Made by a program: the position numbers and the translations under genes. This document shows, piece after piece, positions 44,598 through 54,600 of a DNA stretch of 64,000 nucleotides; within the stretch, counting starts at the first letter, position 1, and each line of letters starts with the position of its first letter. The DNA is taken from positions 62,001 through 126,000 of the forward strand of contig NZ_QAJI01000005.1 in the NCBI RefSeq assembly GCF_003852495.1, given 5' to 3'. The notes under the pieces were generated by a model. That model had not been told where the DNA came from, searched no databases, and saw only the letters and a list, made by a program, of their open reading frames with translations. This DNA comes from Taibaiella sp. KBW10 (GTDB lineage Bacteria > Bacteroidota > Bacteroidia > Chitinophagales > Chitinophagaceae).

Positions 44598-46709
44598 TTA
44601 CTTGTTTAATTGGTTATTGAAGTTAAAATTCAGCGACAGGAAAAACGAACGGCCATAGCTGAACGGAATAAGATTGCTTCCGCCACCATGCACAGAACCG
44701 CTACCCGCACCAGAATCTAACAAATTGTTTACATTCAATAGGTTTCTAACACCTGCGGTTAAGCCAATCATATTGGTCAGCTGCTGCTGCACATTAAGAT
44801 CGGCAATGCAATAAGCTTGTCTTGAAGTAAGCTGCGCAATAACCTCACCGGAAGGACTCGTTGTAGCAGCATATGTTTCTCTACGACCCGTAAATTTGTA
44901 AAACAGGTTAATCTTTGTTTTTGTACACAATATCTGGTACATCATTTCCACATTAAATTCGGGGCTCCAACTCATTTTTGCCATATTCGGATCTTTGATA
45001 TCCTCCTCATTAAGCAGAAGATTGTACTGCCCTAACAGCAATCCGCCAATTCTCCATTCTATATTTCTGGTAATATATTTATTGGCGAGAGAAATTCCCG
45101 TTGTTCTATTCTTAGCAATATTGAAATAGATATATCTACGGGAGTCATTCGGATCTGGTGCTAAAGTGATCAGGTCTCTAAATGTATTATAGAAGTAAGC
45201 GACTTCAGTAGAGTATTCACTTTTTTCATTAACCGGTTTCCGATAGGCGAATGAGCCATTGAAGCTGTGTGAATATTCCGCCTTCAGGTTTGGGTTTCCA
45301 TTAAGGTTATGATTCGCATCCTGGAAGGTAAAATACAGTTCTCTCAATCCCGGCGCCCTGAATCCCTGTGCATAGGATAACCGAACCGATATATTGTTGT
45401 TGATGCGGTACAAGGTATTCAGAGAAGGCAATACCGGTGGCGCTTCATATAAGGAGTTCTTATTTACCCGAAAGCCCGGTCTGATATTGATCTTATCGGT
45501 TGGTTTATATTCCAGGGATAGAAAAGCTGCGTAATTGTGGATAACGGGATGACCTTTTATACGTGCACCATTAGCAGCATCCAGGCTATATTCTATACCC
45601 GGTTGCAGGCTCAACTTTGTCGATAAAACGTATAATAATGATCCCCGGAAATTTAGGGCTTTAAATTTCGCAGTGTCCTGCTGTCCTTCTCCTTGGGTGA
45701 GCTCTTTTGTTCTGGTATTATAGTCAATCAGTTCTGTTTTGGTATAGCGTTTGTAATCGGTATAACTAAGGCTACTGTTCCAAGACCATTTAGGATTCCA
45801 GTTATAGTTGAACTGCAACTGCTGCGCTATCTTATTTGTGGTAAAGGTCTGCGTAGTCGCTTTATAAATATCGGTATTAATGGCTCCCTTAGCGTAGATC
45901 GTCTCTAACAAATAATCATTCCGATAAGCAAGATTCCAATGTTCTTTTCTGTATCCCAGGCTTAAAGAAGGTATCCATTGTTCTTTGGGTTTCCAGCTAT
46001 GGTTGCGACCGATGCTATCCGCTCCGTAACCACCAAAGTCATAATGGAGCATACCTAACATGGCATTCCAATTCCCTTTAGCCCAACTAGCACTAAGCTG
46101 TTGAGTATGTAATCCCTTATTGGTAAAGGCATTATATTCTTTCCCTGCAGTCTCTTCCAATACCTGGGCATTCAATTGGAATGATTCACTTTTAGGCTTT
46201 TTAGTAATGATATTAATCACCCCCGCCGCGGCATCCGACCCATACATTGTAGACATGGGTCCTTCAATAATCTCTATGCGCTCAATCTGTGCGGCATTGA
46301 TCTGGTTTAAGCTTTCTCTCATTTCACCGCGATCCAGCACCGGAACTCCATCCATCAACACTTTGATGCTTTTTCCACTTATGCCCATGAGATTAATATC
46401 TGCTGTTCCCAAGGCCATATCATTTGAAAATCGAATCCCAAGTTCCCCACTTAAAATTTGCTGTACATTGGTCGCTGCCCTTGCCTGAATCTTTTTCTGA
46501 TCAATGACCTGCATCTTATATACAGACTTTCGCAAGCTTTGGGGTTGGTATTGTGCGGTAACCACAACCTCATCTAAACCTTTGGCCGTATCTGCATTTT
46601 GTGCATACAAGAGATTGGCTATTAAGATATATAAAACACTCATCCCGATACTGCGTTTCAGGAAGGTGCTTTGTTTTAAACTTTTTATATGTATTTGGTA
46701 TAGAAACAT
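44598..46709 (-). CDS. hmuR: TonB-dependent heme receptor (HmuR-like)
   Basis: This 703-residue outer-membrane receptor has a plug domain (LDEVVVTAQYQPQSLRKSVY, then IQRIEIIEGPMSTMYGSDAA-like AGVINIITKK) and a beta-barrel ending RSFFLSLNFNF. The heme-receptor signatures are both present: FRAP (about residue 450, AQGFRAPGLRELYF) and NPNL (GNPNLKAEYS), with a histidine between them in ANHNLNG. This layout (FRAP, His, NPDL) is known for HemR, HmuR and related proteins. It imports heme with TonB energy, working with the HmuY lipoprotein encoded next. The ATG at 46709 is kept because the alternative at 46643 leaves a signal peptide without basic residues. Confidence 0.9.
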   Translation of the reverse strand: MFLYQIHIKSLKQSTFLKRSIGMSVLYILIANLLYAQNADTAKGLDEVVVTAQYQPQSLRKSVYKMQVIDQKKIQARAATNVQQILSGELGIRFSNDMALGTADINLMGISGKSIKVLMDGVPVLDRGEMRESLNQINAAQIERIEIIEGPMSTMYGSDAAAGVINIITKKPKSESFQLNAQVLEETAGKEYNAFTNKGLHTQQLSASWAKGNWNAMLGMLHYDFGGYGADSIGRNHSWKPKEQWIPSLSLGYRKEHWNLAYRNDYLLETIYAKGAINTDIYKATTQTFTTNKIAQQLQFNYNWNPKWSWNSSLSYTDYKRYTKTELIDYNTRTKELTQGEGQQDTAKFKALNFRGSLLYVLSTKLSLQPGIEYSLDAANGARIKGHPVIHNYAAFLSLEYKPTDKINIRPGFRVNKNSLYEAPPVLPSLNTLYRINNNISVRLSYAQGFRAPGLRELYFTFQDANHNLNGNPNLKAEYSHSFNGSFAYRKPVNEKSEYSTEVAYFYNTFRDLITLAPDPNDSRRYIYFNIAKNRTTGISLANKYITRNIEWRIGGLLLGQYNLLLNEEDIKDPNMAKMSWSPEFNVEMMYQILCTKTKINLFYKFTGRRETYAATTSPSGEVIAQLTSRQAYCIADLNVQQQLTNMIGLTAGVRNLLNVNNLLDSGAGSGSVHGGGSNLIPFSYGRSFFLSLNFNFNNQLNK

Positions 46710-46739
46710 TAAAATAATTTGCTATAGAAGAATTTTTTG

Positions 46740-46747
46740 CAAAACTA
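46740..46747 (-). promoter_or_regulatory. Candidate -7 element (TAGTTTTG) for the heme operon
   Basis: On the minus strand TAGTTTTG matches TAnnTTTG 30 bases before the receptor ATG. The nearest TTTG upstream is 25 bases further, which is longer than usual. Confidence 0.4.
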
Positions 46748-46913
46748 TTGTATCTACATCCTTTTATAGTGTCAAATAGGGAATGCTTCTTATAGAATCG
46801 GGATTTTTTACAGTTTGCTGACAATAAAGGATCCGTTTTAAGGAAATATGGCCTAAGGAGTATTAAAAAGCAACAAAATAGCTTTAACTTAGTGCGTAAA
46901 TTCAACTAAACTG

Positions 46914-48278
46914 ATGAAGCAATTTTTACTAATTTTCTCTTTATTATTGGCCCTAGGGTTTCAAACTCAGGCACAAAACACGACAATACGGGTATTTGAT
47001 ACCGTATTATTTTTTGACGGCTATGCAGGTAGAGTAGATTCTCCCGCACCACAACCCGGCATTACCCGACATCGCAATGATCTGTATGCACGAAAACTCA
47101 CTACTCAGGAATTACAATCGATCGGCAATACACTTAAGATGAATGTTACGGTTAAAGCGGCTTGCGATAACTATGATCGTATTGGGAATGTAAACGTTGC
47201 ATTTGTTCCTAAAGGAGATACGGCCTACAATCCGGATAGCGTGCGCAGGATAGAGATTGGCCGTTATATTACGCCATTCATGAACAAAAACGTTTCTCCT
47301 AAACAAGTTCCTTATACTTATTATATGGATAATGTGGCCTATTTGCTGCGGGATGCCAGCCTTAATGCCAGTTATGATATATGGATAGAACTGGAACTCT
47401 TCGGTGTACCCTATGCTGCGAATACACAGGTAGCGGGTTGTGCCGGTAGAAATGATGTCTTTTATGGCTCTTTAGAATTTGTGACCAGCGGGCCGACCGG
47501 AGCACAGAGTAATAATGTGTTGGTACCCCTATCTTTTAAAAAGGACTTAAATAACTATAATGCGAATGCTACGGACACATTGGGAAAAACAACCCGAACA
47601 CTTACCTTTAATGTGCCTGCAAATCTTACAGACGCTTCTTTGTTTTTAATTACCTCGAACCATGGCGCAAATTCAGGCGGAGAGGAATACAACAGGCGTA
47701 ATCATTATATCTATTTTGACAATAATCTGATCAAAACCTATAAACCGGGTAGCCCCTCCTGCGAACCATTCCGCCAATATAATACTCAGGGAAATGGCAT
47801 CTACGGCTCTAGCACGAGAACAGACGCCCAATGGCAATCTTTCAGTAACTGGTGTCCCGGCGATATCATCCCAATCCGTGTATTGAACCTTGGTGCCGTA
47901 ACTGCGGGCACACACACTTTCCAGATTCGCGTTCCGGATGCTGTGTTTACAGGTGCTCAGGGATATATCCCGCTGTCCGTCTATTTCCAAGGGAAAACCT
48001 CTGGTGTACTGGCACTAGGCGATATCGCCACGCTAAAGTCTTCATTCAGCATTTATCCTAATCCGGCCAATAATGTGGTAACCATTGAGCAAAAAAGCAC
48101 AACAGCCATGAACGCAATAGTCGTTTTTGATGCCGTAGGAAAAGTCGTATATCGTCAGGACAATATGAGTAAAGCGAAACATAGCTTTTCTACAGAAAAT
48201 ATGTCTTCGGGCTTATATTTAATTCAGATCCAAACCACACAAGGAACAGCAGTTGAAAAACTGCAAATTGTAAAATAA
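46914..48278 (+). CDS. PNGase F-like peptide-N-glycosidase with T9SS sorting domain
   Basis: The 454-residue secreted enzyme should cut N-glycans from asparagine. By motif alignment with Flavobacterium PNGase F, the N-terminal domain has ACDNYDRIGNVNV, where Asp88 matches the catalytic Asp60, and RIEIGRYITPF, where Glu114 matches Glu118. The C-terminal domain has NSGGEEYNRRNHYIYF, where Glu258 matches the catalytic Glu206, and NWCPGD. A signal peptide (ending TQAQ) opens it, and a T9SS sorting domain (SIYPNPANNVVTIEQ, then FDAVGKVVYRQD, ending EKLQIVK) closes it. The Trp next to Glu206 in PNGase F is Tyr259 here. It lies between the heme operon and the Tc toxin genes. Confidence 0.86.
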   Translation: MKQFLLIFSLLLALGFQTQAQNTTIRVFDTVLFFDGYAGRVDSPAPQPGITRHRNDLYARKLTTQELQSIGNTLKMNVTVKAACDNYDRIGNVNVAFVPKGDTAYNPDSVRRIEIGRYITPFMNKNVSPKQVPYTYYMDNVAYLLRDASLNASYDIWIELELFGVPYAANTQVAGCAGRNDVFYGSLEFVTSGPTGAQSNNVLVPLSFKKDLNNYNANATDTLGKTTRTLTFNVPANLTDASLFLITSNHGANSGGEEYNRRNHYIYFDNNLIKTYKPGSPSCEPFRQYNTQGNGIYGSSTRTDAQWQSFSNWCPGDIIPIRVLNLGAVTAGTHTFQIRVPDAVFTGAQGYIPLSVYFQGKTSGVLALGDIATLKSSFSIYPNPANNVVTIEQKSTTAMNAIVVFDAVGKVVYRQDNMSKAKHSFSTENMSSGLYLIQIQTTQGTAVEKLQIVK

Positions 48279-48295
48279 AGAGGCTTAATTTTTTG

Positions 48296-48334
48296 AAAGC
48301 GGGATGCATGTAATACATGCATCCCGCTTTTTTT
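48296..48334 (+). terminator. Strong intrinsic terminator after the PNGase F-like gene
   Basis: A 17-bp perfect stem (AAAGCGGGATGCATGTA and its complement around base 48313) is followed by a T7 run. It isolates the toxin operon from read-through. Confidence 0.93.
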
Positions 48335-48592
48335 ATTGATCTCCGGTTGCGTTATGTATTAGTAAATTAAATCTTCAATTGTCTTTCCTACTGCGTCATA
48401 TCTTGACCTATCCAGGTGCTTACTTTGCTGTAACAATATAACCCAACCCTATCAGCAGAAAATAAAACCACACCTATGTATTACAAACCTTAAAATATCC
48501 CGCACTCTTTTGGGTGCAAGCCTGGCAACCGAATCTATTGCCCGGCATTTCCAATCTATATAGGAAGACATAAATCATACACACATACCCAT

Positions 48593-48613
48593 TGTTTAGT
48601 ACTAGTCTAAACA
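48593..48613. promoter_or_regulatory. Dyad upstream of the Tc toxin genes, possible operator
   Basis: TGTTTAG and CTAAACA are perfect 7-bp inverted arms around TACTAGT, whose own core ACTAGT is a palindrome. The site lies about 75-95 bases before the TcA start. The binding protein is unknown. Confidence 0.45.
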
Positions 48614-48686
48614 GGGTAAGACACCCTATTGCTATGATTTTTATCTATCACTATAACCCATGTATATAAAATTTTAAACCCCAAAC

Positions 48687-51600
48687 ATGATGACAACATT
48701 TCAAAAAGTTGCCGGCAACATCACCCTCACCGGTGAACATCCTGCACAACAAAAACCCCTCGGCTTACTGGTCGAAATCTATAAGCGTTCCAGCGACCAC
48801 CCCGAAAACCTGCTTTGGTTAGGATCGGCAAAAGTAGACACCTCCGGCAATTTTATGGCCCGCGTACTCTCAGACAGCATCAGTGATCAAAACCTGGTCC
48901 TGAAAGTGTATAACAACCAATATCTGGTTAAAGAGCACAATGTAGGAGAAACTAGTGTCGAAAATATCTTGCTGCAGATAAAGGCCGCAGCATACGACAC
49001 CGTGGTTCCTGATGATGCCTTAATCCAATTACATGCCGACTACATGGCCATCCGGGGATCGGTTACTTTAGGCGAAGCACCCATTGCTGCAATCCCTTAT
49101 TCCGGAGAAGACTGGACCATCGTATTAAATAAAGTAGCTTTCAGAAATAATATTGCTATTGCCGCTACGACTATTGACGCTTTCGGTAAATTCGAGATTA
49201 AGATCCCTTATCGCTTCCTTTATTTAGAAGCAGGCAAAAAAGACTATAATGCTATTCCCAAGCTCTCTTTAGAATTGATCCACCTCAATGCCGTTTCCGT
49301 AGCATCTTCCGATACTATTGTCGTTGAGGGTACTACTGCTTTGGTAGATATCTCCATCAGTGATCCGGACTATAAGAGTGAATTTCATACAGAATTTGAT
49401 GTCGCTGAAAAAATCATCTCTGATGTAGCCGGGATTGCTATCGAAGAACTCTATACGATTACCATAAGCGAACTAGATGCCCTGAAAACCATAAGTGGCC
49501 TCGCTTCTTCTATAGTGACGAATATCGTTACAGCCTCGCGGATCGCTCATGATTACGCCGTTAAGACACAAGCAATTTATGCATTAGTACGTGCCGGATA
49601 TAGTGATATAGCAGCAATCTGCAGCCTGACGCCCGATTTTATCGCAAGCATTCTTACGAAAAGTATTGCAGACCATATTATCGAGGATGCGACCGATATA
49701 AATGATACCAATAACCACATTAATGAGATCAGGATAGGACAGACCGGCGAACTCGAAACAACGGAGGGAGACCCTTTACGTAGCATCTTATCCAGGATTG
49801 TTTCTGATGTAAATGCCGTAGATACCTTCCTGAAACTGTACCTCAACAGCTCGGATGCTCCTACAGAAGATTTCTGGACTAAGCTTATTGCGGAGATCGG
49901 ACCGGAATATACTTCACGCTTCCAGAGAGGTATACAGGCAATGGCACTAACCGGTATGCGTGCCGAAATGATTGTGACGGTATTGGACGCCATCGGTGAA
50001 GATGACATTGATGACTTTGCCTCCGGACAAACGGAAAGCACTTGGTTCGATTTCATCTATGCGGTTTGTGATCAGCACAAAAAATTATGCGTACCCAAAA
50101 GTATCAGAGGGGATGTAAGCGAAGATGCTTATGCAGATGAAGAAGTGATCACCACTTATGCGGAAAAGCTATATGATATCTCTTCCAAAATATTTGCAAC
50201 TAATGTGATCAAGACACAATTATTGGCCGATTATGAAATTAGTAAGGAACTGAACAGGCCTGCAGAGGTGATCAGCTTCCTGGAGAGCCGCCCGGACTTT
50301 GATTTCAGAACCCACAATATCTGGAACGAAGCCGTAGAAGTGCATAAAGAGACACAACAGGATCTCCTGGCCTTACAAAATGTAAGCAGGTTAAGCGCCG
50401 GGAATATAAGCATTATGAGCGCGATGCTACAGCAGGGAATCAAGTCTTCCAGCCAGGTAGTGGCTATGGGGGAAACCTTATTTATCGACCTGATCAATGA
50501 AGCTCAACCGGAAAAATATGTTACCGAGGCAAAAGCTGTTTTCGCAAAAGCGCTGCAAACCGATCTGTATATCAAACAATCGTATATCCAGTTGCTACCC
50601 GGAAACTATTCAGAAAAGGTAACGCAGACATGGTCAAAAGAGGTATGGGCGAAAGAAAGCCAACCAAGTGTACAATACAGCTATCCTGATTTAGAATCTC
50701 TGTTTGGCAGCATGGATTTTTGTTCTTGTTCTGATTGTTCTTCTATGTACAGTCCCTCTGCTTATTTTACTGATGTGTTCAACTTTATCAAGACCAAGAT
50801 CGGCAATGCCAATGCAGAAAGAGAAGTTTCCCGTCGCAGATCCGACCTAAGTCATATTGACTTAAGCTGTAAGAATGCCAATACCCCTATGCCTTATATT
50901 GATTTGGTGAATGAGATTTTGGAGTTGAGCATCTTACGGGATATTAAGCAAAAAGATCCGGGAGAAAGTACTTTAGTCATACCCGATTCGTTTCAAACCA
51001 GTGCCACTGCAGCGGAACTGGAGGCCTACCCCGAGCATACGTATAAGGACAGCGGAGTGTATAAAGATTATAGCGAATACACTAAGGTCTATGACAAGCG
51101 CCTGAGCAAAGCCATCTATCCCAATACACTTCCCTTTAACCTAGCCCTGGAAGAAAGTAAAGTTTTTTTACAACATTTGGGTCATGAGCGTGGTACATTG
51201 ATGGATTTATGGAAACCAAAATCATTTCAAAGTAGTATCGGCAACACTGGTATTAATGCGTATACTACCGCAGCGGAATCATTAAACATTTCGGTAGCAA
51301 CAGCAGATATCATTACCAATACCGTCATCGCCAATACCTGGTTATATTATGGCTTTAATACAGAACCCAACTGGCATACAAATCTGTGTAATGACCTGGA
51401 GACTTTATTAACAAGAACTAAGATTGAGTATAAGGAATTTCTTCAGCTGATAACGACTACCTTCCTGAATCCCCTTCGGAACACCAATCCTGCAGCAAGA
51501 GGATTTGCCGTTGTTGCAAAGGCCGGTAAGCCTGTAGATACCTGCGCCCTGGAAGACCTGAAGCTGGAATACCGTCCTGCTGCGACAGAAGATGTTGCCG

Positions 51601-54600
51601 AAGCACAGAAAGCATTCTTCAAAAAATTACATCGCTTTGTGCGTTTGTATAAAGCAACGAAGTGGTCTGTTTACCAGTTGGACATTGTCCTTCGTTCCTT
51701 TAACGCGACGGATATCGATGCAGAGACGCTCATCCATATAGCTACGGCACAGCAATGGTCGATCCGGTATGGAATCGCTCCTGAACGATTGAGCATTCTA
51801 TGGAGTCCTATTGATGTAACCCGTTATATTAATTTCAACAGTAGCCTTCAGGAGGAAATGCCTTCTGTATATGACACCTTATTCCGAAACAGAGGAATCA
51901 TTAACCCTACCGATACACATTTCGGCGATTACAATGCCATCAGTGGTACCATCGCAGAAAACGCCGGCACCATATTAGCGACATACAACATCACTGAAGA
52001 AGACCTTTATGCTTCTTTAGGTGGACCGACTAATGTAGCGACGACTTTGGAAAATCTGAGTGAGGTATATCGTAAAACTTTAGTTTATAAACTTCTTTCT
52101 AATACCCTGGAAACGGCATCCTATAAGGCCTTTGAGGAGCGCTGTATATTATTCGATATGGTATTTCCAAACGGAACGGCAAACAATATGATCGCCGGAT
52201 GGGCAGTCGTTTTCGAGCAATTAAACCGCATCAAATCCAGTTTATTCAGCTGGGATGAGTTAATGTTCCTTTTAATACACAAAGATCCTTCGGAGCAGTA
52301 TGCGACGAACAATGCAGGCATACAAACGTTCTTAGAGCAATTAAGACGGGCGTTAAAACAAACTTTGGGCAGTAGCGATCTGACGCAATCTTCAACGGAA
52401 ATAGCCAGCCTGAAAGAGAAGTTAAAAAAGCATGTGATACAACAATTCACGGCTCAGTTCAATGGTGATTATAATTATACAAATCGTCTCCTCGACAGCT
52501 TTATTGAGCTATTGTCCCCAGTGGGTTCGGTACTGGATGCTATCGTATCGAACACTTTTATCAACAATACGGATCCGATTGACATTTCCGGCAACATTCC
52601 GGGATTCATGGACTTCTTTAATTTTTATCGTGCCTATCATATCGTAGCCAAAGCATCGTTTGTGGCCAACAAGTTAAAAACAGGCGGCGACCTTTCCATA
52701 TTATTACAGGAAGAAAAACCGGCATTGGGCACTTTTGCGGTAGATGATTTCCGGGTGGTATATTCGGGCAGCATCTCTTCTGACCAGATAAATGCATTCC
52801 TCGCCTATACGCAGTGGATACAATTACGCGATACAAACCAGCTTAACGATACTGAGCTGATCAAGCTGATCCGAAGTGGTATAACGACGACTACCACTCA
52901 TTCTGTTTGGGTACAAACCCTAAGCCAACAGTTCAATTGGACCCTAGAAGAGTTACAATATCTTTTGGGTAATGGTGGCAGTAATACTGGTATCCTTGGC
53001 TACACTTTCGATCCGGTAAATCCGGCAAACAACGATTACAAAGAGCCTTCTTTGTTACTACAGTTGAATGCAATTTTCAAGGCCTCTCAAAAGCTAGGTT
53101 TATCCATAAAAAGCATTTACGAAAGCCTGTTGCCTGCTGTCAGCACGGCACAGTCGCAAACTATTCGTAAAGCGGCGAAGGCCAAGCAAGAGATTGAGCA
53201 ATGGTATAAGATCGTGAAACCATTACAGGACAACTTAAGAAGGCAGCAACGCGATGCTATGGTGGATTACCTTTTGGCCAATCCGGGTATTGTGCAGCAA
53301 GGCAGTCCTTTTAAAGTGAAAAACGAAAATGATCTGTTTGCCTACCTCTTAATTGATGTGGAAATGGAATCCTGTATGAAGACTTCCCGTTTAAAACAAG
53401 GCATCAGTTCCTTACAGCTCTTCATGGATCGGATCATCTTAAATTTAGAATCCTATTTCAATGGCAGCACCAATACGGCTATCCAAATGAGCGAAGATGC
53501 TGCAGTACAATGGCACTCCTGGCGCAAATGGTACCGTATCTGGGAAGCAAACCGCAAGGTATTCCTATATCCCGAAAACTGGATCGAACCGGAATTGAGG
53601 GACAAAAAAACGAGTCTGTTTAAAGAACTGGAATCTCATTTATTGCAAGATGAAATCACGGACAATCGTGTAGAAGAAGGGTTCAAAAACTACCTGGAAG
53701 GTCTGGATGCGATTGCAAGACTGGAGCCGGTTTCGGCCTATCACCAAACCAGTCATGGAAAAGATATCTTACATGTATTCGCCAGGACGGATAGTGACCC
53801 GCAGCGCTATTTCTATCGTACCCGGGAAGATAATGAATGGTCTGAATGGCAGCGTGTAGCAGTTGATATTAAAAGCCAGCATATCGCTCCGGTAATGTGG
53901 AATAATAAGCTCTATTTATTCTGGCTCACGTTCCAGAAGAAAAAACTAAATGTAGAAGAAGCCAAACCAAGCATGCGTGGTTACACCGGCCGTAAATGGA
54001 GCGAATTGTTAACCTTACCCGGTGCCGTATCGGGCAATGGGTCAAGCCTTGTAAACGATCCGGAAAAGGATAAAAATACGATTTGGAATGTTACGCTCAA
54101 CTGGAGTCAGTACCAGGATCAGAAATGGTTAAGCCACGACTTATCTAAAGATGTTATGGAGCTTGACCTCAGTAAGATTGAGGTGAATGACAACGCGGTG
54201 AACTCCTTAAACACACCGGATGCAGCACAGACGCTACGCAAATTGACCAACAATGGCATGCAATCTATAGATGAATTCTTTAAGAAAAGAATTTTCTTGT
54301 ATACCCCTTATGACTTTACTGTAGACACTAAAGATGGTGTAATCTTTAATTTGTTGTTTGCACCGGGCTTAAATGAAGTCGCAACGGGTTTGCATACCTT
54401 TTTGTGGAAAGGCGACAATAGCCGTGATCCTTATGTATTGAGAGATTCAGACAGAGGTCACCAGACCTTAGCACCTACCGGTACACGATTCAATAATATG
54501 AAATTCGTACAGGATACCAGTATGGGTGTGGGCTTGAAAAAAGACACGGCTTATGCTAATAACAGAACAGGCTATTATACACATTCTACGTTTTATTACT

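Larger units (their letters stand above)
48279..48686. other. 408-base leader of the Tc toxin operon
   Basis: After the PNGase F terminator this stretch has no coding frame I can support. It holds a 21-base dyad at 48593-48613 and a small hairpin AGGGT/ACCCT at 48613-48627. No promoter element that fits the Bacteroidota consensus was found. Confidence 0.5.

Noticed and set aside
46570-46905. A 111-residue minus-strand frame before and into the heme receptor
   Set aside because: It overlaps the receptor's signal-peptide region in another frame, shows no domain, and the -7 element lies inside it.
49577-50056. A 159-residue minus-strand frame inside the TcA gene
   Set aside because: It is Ser/Val-rich, typical of antisense frames, and the TcA frame is continuous through it.
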